DNA from: Chloroflexota bacterium
GTDB lineage: Bacteria > Chloroflexota > Anaerolineae > Anaerolineales > Villigracilaceae
Direction of reading: 5' to 3'
Assembly (NCBI GenBank): GCA_016235445.1
Contig: JACRLB010000006.1
Location: 1 to 64,000, forward strand
Length of the DNA stretch: 64,000 nt
Positions 1-10,747 of the stretch are shown piece after piece; within the stretch, counting starts at the first letter, position 1; every line of letters starts with the position of its first letter. The translations under genes and the position numbers were made by a program. Below the pieces are notes generated by a model that saw only the letters and a list, made by a program, of their open reading frames with translations, did no database searches and had not been told where the DNA came from.

Positions 1-47
1 AAAGTGGATGTGGAATGGGGGTTGGTTTGCATGGCTCACAATTTACG

Positions 48-80
48 AAAACTGGCGATCCTTTGACCGCCAGTTTTTTT
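48..80 (+). terminator. Rho-independent terminator of a gene left of the window
   Basis: A 10-bp stem (48-57 with 68-77, right arm CGCCAGTTTT), a 10-nt loop and a run of T. It faces right, so it probably closes a plus-strand gene that lies outside the window. The remainder of 1-194 shows no supportable gene; 72-130 is a pyrimidine-rich stretch. Confidence 0.75.
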
Positions 81-194
81 ATCTCTTGCTCTCTCCTGTC
101 TCTTTTCCCTGCTTTTTCATCCCCTTTTTAGACAGCCCCAATCCGAACAAAAAAAGTTTCCCGAAGAAAACTGCGTAAGGTGAGTTAGTTAAAT

Positions 195-225
195 AAAAAG
201 TCCCGTAAATTTACGGGACTTTTTT
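195..225 (-). terminator. Terminator of the ATP-grasp ligase gene
   Basis: A near-perfect palindrome with two 15-nt arms around GTCCCGTAAA/TTTACGGGAC, flanked by A-runs and T-runs. On the minus strand it lies directly after the stop codon at 227-229 and ends in a T-tract. It could act in both directions. Confidence 0.8.
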
Positions 226-226
226 A

Positions 227-1357
227 TTATTTCTTCTTTGGCGCGTCAGGGATGTATTCGCGCGGCTCCAACATTCCCCAGCGGCTGGCGCCGAGGTAGA
301 GAATTTCCAGCACCAAATCTTCGTAGCGGATGTCTTCAGCGGCGGCTTGCAGGCAGAGGTCGCTGTAATCGGGGGTGAGGCCGGGCAGGGTGTTGATCTC
401 AATTAAACGCGGCGTGCCCTCTTCATCCAGGCGGATGTCTGTGCGGGAAACATCGAGTGTGTTCAGCAGTTGATGAGCGCGAAGGGCGAGGTATTTCAAT
501 TTCTTTTCGAGTTCGGGCTCAATCTCGGCGGGGCAGAAGAAGCCGGGCACACCATCCGCGCCGACTTCCTTTGATTTGGCTTCATTTGTATAAATCCATG
601 GGGAAGTGGAGCGGGTGGTATCCAGTTCTAGAACGGGGAAGCGGTGGAAGCCGTCCTTCTCGTACCATTCCGGGTGACGGGAGTAAAGTTTTGAGTCTGC
701 GCGGCCAAGGATGCCGATTGTAAATTCACGGCCCGGCAGGAAGGTTTCAACCAGGGCAGGCTGTTGATAGGCGTTGATGATGTATTGGGTGCGCTCGCGC
801 AATTCTTTTTCATTGTTGACGATGGCGTTCATGTCCACGCCCATGCCGGTGCCTTCGCGCGCTGGTTTGACGAAGAGCGGAAAATTCAATTCGGGGCGCA
901 GGGGTTCATCGCCGAGGTTGAATTCCTGAAATGGGGCGACGGGCAGGCGGCGGTCGCGCCAGATGCGTTTGGTGAGGGTTTTGTCGAGGGAGATGCCGTT
1001 TGTGAGAACGCGGGAGCCTGTGTAGGGAATGCCAAGCATTTCGAGCAGGGCGGGTACTTGCGCTTCACGGGCGTCGCCGCCCAGGCCTTCGGCAATGTTG
1101 AAGCAGATATCGGGTTTTTCGTCCCGCAGGGCATAGGGCAGGTCTCTGTCAGCCTGGATAAATGCCGTTGTATGGCCATCAGTTTCGAGCGCGGCGCGAA
1201 GCGAGTCTATCGTCTCGATGTGGTCGAATTCAGCGAAAGCGTCTGGGGGAACTCCCTCTGGTTTGGGCTGTGAGTCATCTTTGATGTTTGCAAGAACGGC
1301 GATCTTCCACTGAGGTTTCTTGCGGTGGGGAGGGGTTTCTTCCTGGGGACTGCTCAT
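227..1357 (-). CDS. D-alanine--D-alanine ligase-like ATP-grasp protein
   Basis: This 376-residue protein has the ATP-grasp organisation of D-Ala-D-Ala ligases: an N-terminal substrate domain with DICFNIAEGLGG, the ATP-binding stretch FPLFVKPAREGTGMGVD near residue 160, and a C-terminal metal-binding motif EINTLPGLTPDYSD near residue 318. The family joins two amino or carboxylic substrates with ATP, usually for peptidoglycan. The reading frame is open further upstream to 1477, but the ATG at 1357 starts the conserved region and follows AGGAG. The gene stands alone, divergent from atpA. Whether the substrate is D-Ala or another amino acid cannot be told; several Ddl-like paralogues make other dipeptide bonds, so no symbol is given. 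Confidence 0.85.
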   Translation of the reverse strand: MSSPQEETPPHRKKPQWKIAVLANIKDDSQPKPEGVPPDAFAEFDHIETIDSLRAALETDGHTTAFIQADRDLPYALRDEKPDICFNIAEGLGGDAREAQVPALLEMLGIPYTGSRVLTNGISLDKTLTKRIWRDRRLPVAPFQEFNLGDEPLRPELNFPLFVKPAREGTGMGVDMNAIVNNEKELRERTQYIINAYQQPALVETFLPGREFTIGILGRADSKLYSRHPEWYEKDGFHRFPVLELDTTRSTSPWIYTNEAKSKEVGADGVPGFFCPAEIEPELEKKLKYLALRAHQLLNTLDVSRTDIRLDEEGTPRLIEINTLPGLTPDYSDLCLQAAAEDIRYEDLVLEILYLGASRWGMLEPREYIPDAPKKK

Positions 1358-1398
1358 CTCTGGGTTTTTTTCTCCTGCTATAGTGATTAACCGCTTGT

Positions 1399-1426
1399 AG
1401 TATAGTATAAGATGTACGGATGACAA
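1399..1426 (-). promoter_or_regulatory. Candidate sigma-70-type promoter of the ATP-grasp ligase gene
   Basis: On the minus strand, TTGTCA (1421-1426), a 16-bp spacer, then TATACT (1399-1404). It would give a leader of about 35 nt before the ATG at 1357. Assigned by consensus match only. Confidence 0.45.
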
Positions 1427-1546
1427 GGGTGTGAGTGATTTCTTAAGGTGGCGGATGATTGTAACTAGACAAGGCATCCCCTTTCAGGTATTATTGGCTC
1501 GTTTGTACTCATCCTCACTAAGGAAGACAGACAAAAATAAATTTAT

Positions 1547-1572
1547 ACCCGGATAAGCCCCTTATCCGGGTT
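1547..1572 (+). promoter_or_regulatory. Strong hairpin in the atpA leader (terminator- or attenuator-like)
   Basis: Perfect 10-bp stem CCCGGATAAG (1548-1557) with CTTATCCGGG (1561-1570), a 3-nt loop, extendable by one A-T pair, followed by TTATTG. It lies 37 nt upstream of the atpA ATG. The nearest upstream gene is divergent, so it does not obviously end a transcript. It may be an attenuator or an RNA-stabilising 5' stem of the atp mRNA. Confidence 0.5.
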
Positions 1573-1608
1573 ATTGTACGTAACACGTATTTTGGCGGAG
1601 GCTACCTA

Positions 1609-3273
1609 ATGTCAGACCTGATCAAGCAGATCACAGGTGATCTGCAGAAACAAATTGAAGGCTTTATGCCTGAACTCAACATCAGCGATATCGGTGTTGT
1701 GGTGGAAGCGGGCGATGGAATTGCCCGCGTGCATGGGCTTGCGAACGTAAGAGCGCAGGAACTTGTGCAGTTCTCGAACGGCGTGATGGGTACGGCGTTT
1801 AACCTTGAAAAGGACAGTGTGGGCGTGATCGTGATGGGGGCATACGACGGCATCATCGAAGGCATGACCGTGCGTGGGACGGGACGCATCGCTTCTATAC
1901 CTGTGGGTGATGCCATGATCGGACGCGTGGTCAACGCTTTGGGTGAGCCAATCGATGGCAAAGGCCCGATTGCCACCACGGGTTTCCGCCCCATCGAACG
2001 CATTGCGCCCGGTGTGGTTCAGCGCCAGGATGTAGACACCCCTGTGCAGACGGGTATCAAGTCTATCGACTCGATGATCCCCGTAGGCCGTGGGCAACGT
2101 CAGTTGATCATTGGCGACCGTCAGACTGGTAAAACTGCCATTGCGATCGATGCGATCATCAATCAAAAGGGCAAGGATTTGGTTTGTATTTATGTGGCGA
2201 TTGGTCAGAAGAAGGCCGCGGTTGCCCGTACCGTGGGCATTCTCGAACGCGCGGGGGTCATGGACAATACAATCGTTGTCGTCTCTGCCGCGGATGAATC
2301 AGCCGCTCTTCAATATATTGCCCCGTATTCTGCCTGCGCCATTGGCGAAGAGTTCATGGAAACAGGCCGTGATGCCCTGGTGATCTATGATGATCTTTCC
2401 AAACATGCGTGGGCGTATCGTCAGGTTTCCCTGCTTCTGCGCCGCCCGCCCGGACGTGAAGCCTATCCCGGTGATGTGTTCTATCTCCACTCCCGTTTGC
2501 TCGAACGCGCGGCTCGCCTCGCAAATAAATATGTTGTTGTGAAGAAGGATTTCAAGGATGCGCTGGCTTCTGAAAAAGACGGCGTGGATGGCAAGGTGTA
2601 CACAGGCCCGATCTCCAAAGATGAAGCCGAAGAAGCCCGCAAACACATGAAGGATGTGGATAATCACAAGATCATCAAGGTAATGGGGACAGGCGGTTCG
2701 CTCACGGCTTTGCCGATCATTGAAACTTTGCTTAGCGACGTGTCGGCTTATATTCCCACGAACGTTATTTCAATTACAGACGGCCAGATCTATCTTGAAT
2801 CCAACCTCTTCAATGCGGGTATTCGCCCTGCGGTGAACGTGGGTATCTCCGTGTCCCGTGTGGGTGGCGATGCCCAGACCAAGGCAATGAAGCAGGTGGC
2901 AGGCCGCTTGCGCCTCGACATGGCTGCGTACCGTGAGTTGGCCGCCTTCGCGTTGATGGCTTCTGATCTCGATAAATCCACGCAACAGCAGTTGAACCGC
3001 GGCCAGCGGATGCAGGAAATTCTCAAACAGCCTCAATATCAGCCCATGGAACTTGAGGATCAGGTGATGGTTATTTTTGCCGGTACGAACGGTTTTGCCG
3101 ACAATGTACCGCTCGATAAGATGGCGCAGTGGCAGGCAGACCTTATCCGCTACATGGCCGCTTCGCATCCTGAAATCGGCAAGGATATTGTGACGAAGAG
3201 AGCCATTACCGATGATAATCGCGTCGCTTTGACAAAAGCCCTGGATGGCTTCCGCGCGGGCTGGACAGCCTAG
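1609..3273 (+). CDS. atpA: F1F0 ATP synthase subunit alpha
   Basis: The non-catalytic nucleotide-binding subunit of the F1 head. The 554-residue product has Walker A GDRQTGKT at residues 169-176 and the alpha-type stretch [15 protein letters not shown]. The ATG at 1609 follows a good ribosome-binding site (GGCGGAGG at 1593-1600). It heads atpA-atpG-atpD-atpC; the genes for subunits a, c, b and delta are not upstream, where a divergent gene lies instead. The product is about 45 residues longer than the usual 505-510. The extra length is a charged insert at roughly residues 306-360, between the usual LLERAA and GGSLTALP blocks. Confidence 0.97.
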   Translation: MSDLIKQITGDLQKQIEGFMPELNISDIGVVVEAGDGIARVHGLANVRAQELVQFSNGVMGTAFNLEKDSVGVIVMGAYDGIIEGMTVRGTGRIASIPVGDAMIGRVVNALGEPIDGKGPIATTGFRPIERIAPGVVQRQDVDTPVQTGIKSIDSMIPVGRGQRQLIIGDRQTGKTAIAIDAIINQKGKDLVCIYVAIGQKKAAVARTVGILERAGVMDNTIVVVSAADESAALQYIAPYSACAIGEEFMETGRDALVIYDDLSKHAWAYRQVSLLLRRPPGREAYPGDVFYLHSRLLERAARLANKYVVVKKDFKDALASEKDGVDGKVYTGPISKDEAEEARKHMKDVDNHKIIKVMGTGGSLTALPIIETLLSDVSAYIPTNVISITDGQIYLESNLFNAGIRPAVNVGISVSRVGGDAQTKAMKQVAGRLRLDMAAYRELAAFALMASDLDKSTQQQLNRGQRMQEILKQPQYQPMELEDQVMVIFAGTNGFADNVPLDKMAQWQADLIRYMAASHPEIGKDIVTKRAITDDNRVALTKALDGFRAGWTA

Positions 3274-3284
3274 TCTATCCAACT

Positions 3285-3308
3285 AGAGACTAAGAGACTA
3301 GAGGACTA
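3285..3308. repeat. Octamer repeat AGAGACTA x3 between atpA and atpG
   Basis: Three adjacent 8-bp units (AGAGACTA, AGAGACTA, GAGGACTA) fill most of the 40-bp atpA-atpG gap. One of several families of 7-9 bp periodic repeats in this window. Confidence 0.7.
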
Positions 3309-3313
3309 ACACT

Positions 3314-5633
<2,320 letters not shown>

Positions 5634-5634
5634 A

Positions 5635-5670
5635 TTACGAATTACAGATTACCAACCCGGTAATTCGTAA
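5635..5670. repeat. Heptamer-based hairpin between atpD and atpC
   Basis: Units TTACGAA, TTACAGA, TTACCAA run in 7-bp steps, and an 11-bp perfect inverted repeat pairs TTACGAATTAC (5635-5645) with GTAATTCGTAA (5660-5670). No T-tract follows, so it is not a standard terminator. Confidence 0.7.
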
Positions 5671-5680
5671 GGAAATAACC

Positions 5681-6121
5681 ATGACCATTCGATGTGAAAT
5701 TGTTTCCCAGGACCGCACCGTATTCACAGGGGATGTGGATATTGTCGTTCTGCCTGGCGCGGCCGGTGAAATGGGCATTCTTCCCAAACATGCCCCTGTT
5801 CTCACCACCTTGAAATATGGGATTATCAAAGTCCGCAAAGGCGGCAAGGAAGAATTATTCACGGTGGCTGGCGGCGTTGCAGAAGTACAACCTGACATCA
5901 TTACCATCCTTGCCGATGCCGCGGAAAACGTGGACGAGATCGACGAACGCCGCGCCGAAGCCGCCCGCAAACGCGCTGAAGAAACGCTTGCCAAAGGCGT
6001 TCCTGCCGATACAGATGTGTATCTGGCAATGGAGGCGGCATTACGAAAATCAAACCTTCGTTTGGATGCTGTCCGCCGATACCGCAAAGGTGGTATGCGT
6101 ATGCCCACCTCGGAGAATTAG
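5681..6121 (+). CDS. atpC: F1F0 ATP synthase subunit epsilon
   Basis: The 146-residue epsilon subunit has the N-terminal beta-sandwich pattern (MTIRCEIVSQDRTVFTGDVD, then GAAGEMGILPKHAPVLT) and a C-terminal two-helix region rich in Ala, Glu and Arg (ERRAEAARKRAEETL). Epsilon contacts gamma and the c-ring and can inhibit ATP hydrolysis. It is the last F1 gene of the operon; an MreB-family gene starts only 6 bp after its stop. Confidence 0.93.
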   Translation: MTIRCEIVSQDRTVFTGDVDIVVLPGAAGEMGILPKHAPVLTTLKYGIIKVRKGGKEELFTVAGGVAEVQPDIITILADAAENVDEIDERRAEAARKRAEETLAKGVPADTDVYLAMEAALRKSNLRLDAVRRYRKGGMRMPTSEN

Positions 6122-6127
6122 ACCCTC

Positions 6128-7135
6128 GTGGCTCTTTTTTCAAAAGACCTGGGCATAGACCTGGGCACCATGTTTACCCGTCTCGCCGACAGCGCGCAAG
6201 TGCTGGTGGAAGAGCCAACCATTGTCGCCATTGAAGTGGACGACCAGAAGATGGTTGCGGCAGGCTCCGAGGCGCGGGACATGTACGGCAAGGTTCCAGA
6301 AAATATCGAAGTGGCGCGCCCGCTCCGAAATGGCGTGATCGCAGACTACGAAATCACCGAGACCCTGCTTGCCTATTTATTACAGCGTGTAAGCGGTTCC
6401 ATGCGTATCTTTCGCCCGCGGGTGATGATCTCCGTCCCGTATGGAGTGACCAGCGTGGAGCGAAGAGCCGTCTACGAAGCAGTGATGGAGGCGGGAAGCC
6501 GCGAGGCGTTTCTCATCCAACAACCACTGGCCGCCGCCATCGGCATTGACCTTCCGATTAATTCCCCTTCGGGAAATATGATTATCTGTCTGGGCGGCGG
6601 ATGCACCGAAGCGGCTGTGATGGCTATGTACGGCATCGTCGCCGCAGAGACATTGCGCGCAGGCGGCATGGACCTGGACGAAGCCATTGTTAATTACGTG
6701 CGCCGAAAGTATGGCGTGATCATTGGGCAGGTGACTGCCGAGCAGTTGAAGATCCGCATTGGCGCGGCTGTGCCGCAGGATATTGAAAACAGCATGGAAG
6801 TGCAGGGACAGGACCAGGTGACTGGCTTGCCCCGACCCGTCACATTGACCACGGGTGAAATCGTGGAAGCCTTGCAGGAGCCGTTGAAGCAAATCGTGGA
6901 AACAGGCCGCAAAGTGCTGGAAAAAACCCCGCCCGAACTCGTCTCTGACATCATTGACCGCGGCGTGGCTTTATGCGGCGGCGGCGCTCTCCTGCGCGGC
7001 GTGGATAAACTGCTGACCAAATCACTTGGCATTCCCGCCTATTTGGTGGATAACCCGTTGACCTGCGTGGTGCAAGGCGCTACCAGGGCTTTTGGTATGT
7101 TGAATGTGATCCGCAGGAATTTGCCGCAAGTGTAG
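6128..7135 (+). CDS. mreB: MreB/Mbl-type rod-shape actin homologue
   Basis: A 335-residue actin-fold protein with phosphate-1 motif DLGIDLGTMFTRL, a second phosphate loop LGGGCTEAAVMA and adenosine motif LCGGGALLRGVDKLL. MreB polymers organise cell-wall synthesis at the membrane. The GTG start at 6128 has only a weak ribosome-binding site and lies 6 bp after atpC, so translation is probably coupled. Both phosphate loops differ slightly from the commonest forms (MFT for ANT, CTEAAV for TTEVAV), so this may be a paralogue rather than the main MreB. No mreC or mreD is visible. Confidence in the family is high and in the role moderate. Confidence 0.85.
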   Translation: MALFSKDLGIDLGTMFTRLADSAQVLVEEPTIVAIEVDDQKMVAAGSEARDMYGKVPENIEVARPLRNGVIADYEITETLLAYLLQRVSGSMRIFRPRVMISVPYGVTSVERRAVYEAVMEAGSREAFLIQQPLAAAIGIDLPINSPSGNMIICLGGGCTEAAVMAMYGIVAAETLRAGGMDLDEAIVNYVRRKYGVIIGQVTAEQLKIRIGAAVPQDIENSMEVQGQDQVTGLPRPVTLTTGEIVEALQEPLKQIVETGRKVLEKTPPELVSDIIDRGVALCGGGALLRGVDKLLTKSLGIPAYLVDNPLTCVVQGATRAFGMLNVIRRNLPQV

Positions 7136-7140
7136 AACAC

Positions 7141-7192
7141 ACGTAAACAAGTAAACAGGTAAACAGGTGACTCGTTGTTGAGTCACCTGTTT
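7141..7192. repeat. Octamer (GTAAACAN) hairpin downstream of mreB
   Basis: Three 8-bp units of GTAAACA lead into a 13-bp perfect stem AAACAGGTGACTC (7161-7173) / GAGTCACCTGTTT (7180-7192). Related octamers occur at 19365-19418 and 31580-31660. It could stabilise or end the atp-mreB transcript, although no T-tract follows. Confidence 0.7.
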
Positions 7193-7288
7193 GGTTTAAG
7201 GGGTTGGTTGAACGCTGATTCAGGGTATGACCCTGTCGATTGGATAGAAGCAGGTTGGGGTGAGTCTGAGGCGGTTTTTCATCCAAAT

Positions 7289-7320
7289 AAAAAAACTCGC
7301 CGCGAAAAAATCGGGCGAGT
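7289..7320 (-). terminator. Terminator of rex
   Basis: On the minus strand, stem ACTCGCC/GGCGAGT (7314-7320 with 7295-7301) is followed by seven T residues. It lies 22 nt beyond the rex stop. Confidence 0.75.
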
Positions 7321-7342
7321 CGTGTTTATCTGTTTACTGATT

Positions 7343-7960
7343 TCACAAATAATACGTCATCCTCTGTAAATGTGTGGATGGGTCGATGTATTGCACTTTT
7401 ACGTTGTTCGGCACATTCAAGCTGATGGGGGCGTAGTTGAGGATGGCTTTCACGCCAGCCTGCACCAGTTTATCCGCAACGCTTTGGGCGGCGGCGGCGG
7501 GCACGGTGAGCATGGCAATTTTGATGTTGGCGGCTTTGATAGTTTCAACTATTTTATCGGTATCCTGCACAACGAAATCCCCAATCTTTTCGCCGATCTT
7601 TTCCTTGTTGTTATCGAAGATCGCCGCAATGCGAAAACCGCGGTTTTGAAAACCCTGATAATTTGCGAGCGCGTGGCCGATGTCCCCGGCGCCGATCAGC
7701 GCCACATCCCAAATGCGGTCCACCTTCAAAATCTCGCGCAGTTTATCGAGCAGGTAGGCAATCGAATAGCCTGTGCCCTGCTTGCCAAATTCACCAAATT
7801 GGGAAATATCCTTGCGGATTTGCGCGGCTGAAATGCCCACATGCTCGCCAAGTTCCTGCGATGAAGTGGTTTTGATGCCATTGTCCGCCATCCGCTGGAG
7901 TGCGCGCAGATAAACAGGAAGCCGCCCGATGATAATATCTGGTATTTTTTCTGCGTTCAT
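7343..7960 (-). CDS. rex: Redox-sensing transcriptional repressor Rex
   Basis: A 205-residue Rex. The N-terminal winged helix contains ELGEHVGISAAQIRKDISQF, and the C-terminal Rossmann domain opens with VALIGAGDIGHAL near residue 87. Rex senses the NADH/NAD+ ratio and represses fermentation and respiration genes when NAD+ is high. The ATG at 7960 follows GAGG. It is monocistronic with its own terminator. Its closeness to the ATP synthase genes is suggestive, but a full palindromic Rex site was not found; only half-sites such as TTGTGAAAT near 7973 are present. Confidence 0.93.
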   Translation of the reverse strand: MNAEKIPDIIIGRLPVYLRALQRMADNGIKTTSSQELGEHVGISAAQIRKDISQFGEFGKQGTGYSIAYLLDKLREILKVDRIWDVALIGAGDIGHALANYQGFQNRGFRIAAIFDNNKEKIGEKIGDFVVQDTDKIVETIKAANIKIAMLTVPAAAAQSVADKLVQAGVKAILNYAPISLNVPNNVKVQYIDPSTHLQRMTYYL

Positions 7961-8179
7961 GTGCCCTCACCATTGTGAAATTTGTCCGTAAATGTATCAT
8001 AAAATTTTGATTTTGTACAATTCCACACAAGTGTTGGGGTGTGAACTAAAGTTTCGGAAATGTGGCGCAAGCCTCCGACTTGCGAGGCAAATCAGAGATT
8101 TTCCCCACGCAGATTCCCGATTCGCCGAAAAGACTTTTAGAGTTTCTTTGCGAGGAAAATGTGCATAGCGAATTAGTTT

Positions 8180-9253
8180 TCAACGGACAGTTTTCACGCT
8201 CAACGTATATTTTGTATGGCGGAATTCATTTGAAGCAGGGTTGAACAAGCGCAAAAGATAAACGCTGTTGGGGGAGATGTTCAAAATGCGCTCTTCTCCA
8301 CAGGCCAGCAAAAAGCCCTCGATGCCTGCTCCGTTATTCCATACCTCCACCTGTAATCCAGTACTTGAGCACAACACTTGAATTACAACTGCCCCGCTAA
8401 ATGAATTGAATTCAACCCAGTCTTCAGCGTCTCCTTCGGGCGCAGAAACCTCGCCGTTCACCTGGAAGGCGCGCGCGTTCATCGGCGCAATCGTCATCTT
8501 GGCCAATGGAGTTTCCATCGAATCGCCATCCTGCATGGCGGGTAATGGCACATTAGCCGCGCTTTCGCTTGCGGCGGCCTGCGGTGCAGGGCTTACACCC
8601 CCAATGACTGGCAATGCATCCACGTTTTCCACTTGCAAAAACTCCAACGCCGCCCAGCCTTTTCCATCCGCTGAATTTGCAAACTCGATCTGCATCCACG
8701 CGCCGCTTTCGTCTTTGCCAGAGATGAAAACAACGTCGTTTGGATTCAACTCGCCGAGCGTCTCAAAGGATGTGCCCGGCCCGTTGCGCACATTTATTTT
8801 TTGGATGACCAGCCCGCTCACCCCGGACCCGCCGCCTGCTCCCGCCGCACTGACAGGAATCTCCGCTGTGGCATTGACCTGCACATACTCGGCGCGCACC
8901 CAGCCCGTGCCTGTTGACGAATCCGCATAAATGACCTGATACCAGCTTGTGCTCGCGTCCCGCCCAATGATCTGCACCTTTGAAAATTGTGAGATCGTGC
9001 CCAGGTTTTCACCCGCCGTGGATGGCTCCGCCCGCACATTGACCTGTGTGATGGCCGTCCCTTCGATGGGCTGGATGGTCGGCGCAGGCGTTGGCGGCGG
9101 CGGCGTTTGCGTTGGCAGTGGAATTGGTGAAGGCGGCAAGGTTGCGGTCACAAAATCAGGTGTGGGCGCTGCATTTTCGCTGGCGGCGGTCACGTCACAG
9201 CCTGCCAATACGATTGCCGATGAAACGAGAAGGAGGAGGATTGAATTACGCAC
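8180..9253 (-). CDS. Lipoprotein with two bacterial SH3 domains
   Basis: About 357 residues starting at a GTG (9253) with RNSILLLLVSSAIVLAGC, a type II signal peptide with its lipobox Cys. A Pro/Thr linker follows (PTQTPPPPTPAPTIQP), then two SH3b repeats, the first around VNVRAEPSTAGENLGT and the second around INVRNGPGTSFETLGE, and a C-terminal beta-rich domain of unknown type. SH3b domains usually bind cell-wall peptides or polysaccharide. The frame stays open upstream to 9496, but that part overlaps the tRNA gene and low-complexity repeat DNA, so the lipoprotein start is preferred. No clear ribosome-binding site is present. Confidence 0.75.
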   Translation of the reverse strand: MRNSILLLLVSSAIVLAGCDVTAASENAAPTPDFVTATLPPSPIPLPTQTPPPPTPAPTIQPIEGTAITQVNVRAEPSTAGENLGTISQFSKVQIIGRDASTSWYQVIYADSSTGTGWVRAEYVQVNATAEIPVSAAGAGGGSGVSGLVIQKINVRNGPGTSFETLGELNPNDVVFISGKDESGAWMQIEFANSADGKGWAALEFLQVENVDALPVIGGVSPAPQAAASESAANVPLPAMQDGDSMETPLAKMTIAPMNARAFQVNGEVSAPEGDAEDWVEFNSFSGAVVIQVLCSSTGLQVEVWNNGAGIEGFLLACGEERILNISPNSVYLLRLFNPASNEFRHTKYTLSVKTVR

Positions 9254-9487
9254 AGGTCTATTGTATCCAGGAATTGTGTTGCCTGAAATGAAGCAGGTGA
9301 ATGCAGCTACAGCTTTATTAAAGTCGGCAGTTCGTAAACGCGAATGTTGCAAAAAGGGCGAATGAACGCGAAATCTTTTGCTTTCGCGCAAATTCGTTGA
9401 ATTCGCGGTTTTCGCGTTGAGATTTTTGGACTTTAAGAAAGCGCTGCGAATACAACAAAAAACCGCCGCAAAGGACGGTTTTTCAAG

Positions 9488-9559
9488 TACCCCCACGCAG
9501 ACTCGAACTGCGCTCTTCAGCTCCGGAGGCTGACGCTCTGTCCACTGAGCTATGGGGGC
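9488..9559 (-). tRNA. tRNA-Arg (anticodon CCG)
   Basis: Read on the minus strand: acceptor GCCCCCA pairs with TGGGGGT (one G-U pair), D-arm GCTC...GAGC, anticodon stem TCAGC/GCTGA around loop CTCCGGA (anticodon CCG), T-arm GCAG-TTCGAGT-CTGC and discriminator A. The 3' CCA is not encoded. Confidence 0.93.
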
Positions 9560-9585
9560 GGGCCAGACAAAATTTTACCATAGGC

Positions 9586-9613
9586 GTAGGACAAGTCTGT
9601 AGACTTGTCCTAC
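9586..9613. repeat. Short palindrome GTAGGACAAGTCT / AGACTTGTCCTAC
   Basis: A 13-bp perfect inverted repeat with only 2 nt between the arms, in the gap between tRNA-Arg and the PrsW gene. Same general type as the in-gene palindrome at 20203-20230. Confidence 0.6.
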
Positions 9614-9684
9614 TGACAGTGAAAGCGTAGAAAAAAGCCGCTGAAAGAGTCACCAGCCCGGAAGTCGGGAAAGAGGCGAAAAGA

Positions 9685-10653
9685 TTATCTTACCTGCGGC
9701 GCGAGGGAAGCCAGTTCATTGCGCAGTGATTCGACAATCGCCGCGTTTCCGCTTTCGTCGCCAAGTTTTTTCAACTGTTCTTTTTTATGAGCCAGTTCGC
9801 CGCAGGCATGATAGAAGCGGGATGTGGCCCTGCCGCTCAGGCCTGCCGTGGTTAACGTCCAGGGAGATAATGCTTTTTGATATTGCGCCTGTGAGATCAC
9901 GCCCCCCGACACTTCCTCGAGCAGTTGCTTTTTGAGAATGTTGCGTTCGTAGGCGATCATCCAGACGATGAAGCCGAACATCAATGCCCAGCCGAGCCAG
10001 TCGAGCAGGGAGCCGATGGCAAGGCCTGCCGCGCCGCCAATGAGGCCGCCGAAGGTGTTGTGAAATGCGTGGATGGAAATTGCAATGCCGAGGCCGATAA
10101 ACGGCGCGACGATTTTGATCAGCGTATTCCTGTTCAACCGCGAGATGGCGAAACCAATGCCGGTGAACGCCGTGAAGAAGGCGTGCATCCAGCCGACCAC
10201 GAACACGCGGATGAAGACCAGCAGGAACAGCCCGCCCCAGCCGCCTTCGAGATAGCCGTTGCGATAAATGTAAAGCGTGTTTTCTGTGGCGGCAAACCCC
10301 AGCCCCGCGATGCCGCCGTAGATGATGCCATCCAGAATGGAATCAAATTCCTTGCGGAACATCAGGAAGACGATCCCAACCGCCAGGCCTTTTAGAATTT
10401 CCTCCACGATCGGCGCGACGATGGAGGTTGTGCCGAAATCGGCGGCGGCTTCTGAGTTGGTGAAAATATAAATGCCCAGGCCGAAGGCTGTGTTGATGAT
10501 GAAGGCTCCGCCCGCGGCGATTACCACGCCCCAAAAAAATGTTGCGCCCAGCAGAGCTTTGGGTTCCTTCTCGTAGCGGTCCAGCCAATAGACGAAGGCG
10601 GCATACAGGAACATTGGAACAAAACCAAAAAAGATGGAAACGATCAGCGCCAT
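9685..10653 (-). CDS. PrsW-family intramembrane metalloprotease
   Basis: A 322-residue polytopic membrane protein with the PrsW signature: EEILKG within SIVAPIVEEILKGLAVG, then FAATEN, HAFFTAFTGIGFA and HAFHNTFGG, which carry the Glu and His residues thought to bind the metal. About seven hydrophobic segments precede a short hydrophilic C-terminal tail. PrsW in Bacillus cleaves an anti-sigma factor; the target here is unknown, and no anti-sigma gene is adjacent. The ATG at 10653 follows GGAGG. Confidence 0.85.
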   Translation of the reverse strand: MALIVSIFFGFVPMFLYAAFVYWLDRYEKEPKALLGATFFWGVVIAAGGAFIINTAFGLGIYIFTNSEAAADFGTTSIVAPIVEEILKGLAVGIVFLMFRKEFDSILDGIIYGGIAGLGFAATENTLYIYRNGYLEGGWGGLFLLVFIRVFVVGWMHAFFTAFTGIGFAISRLNRNTLIKIVAPFIGLGIAISIHAFHNTFGGLIGGAAGLAIGSLLDWLGWALMFGFIVWMIAYERNILKKQLLEEVSGGVISQAQYQKALSPWTLTTAGLSGRATSRFYHACGELAHKKEQLKKLGDESGNAAIVESLRNELASLAPQVR

Positions 10654-10693
10654 TTTTTCCTCCAGATAATATAAGTTGGTTCAAGTTTTGGAC

Positions 10694-10734
10694 TCCATCA
10701 GCTTGCTGATGGAAATCTTGGGCAGCAAGCTGCC
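10694..10734. repeat. Two adjacent small palindromes
   Basis: CCATCAGCTTGCTGATGG (10694-10711) and GGGCAGCAAGCTGCCC (10719-10734) lie between the PrsW and TIGR03936 genes. They share the AGCTTGCTG-like core and may be dispersed-repeat copies or weak terminators. Confidence 0.55.
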
Positions 10735-10747
10735 CGACTCCAGAGTT

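Noticed and set aside
7972-7981. Possible Rex operator upstream of rex
   Set aside because: Only a half-site TTGTGAAAT is found; the expected inverted second half is missing.
9254-9496. N-terminal extension of the SH3b lipoprotein up to 9496
   Set aside because: It overlaps the tRNA-Arg gene and repeat DNA, and it would bury the lipoprotein signal peptide.
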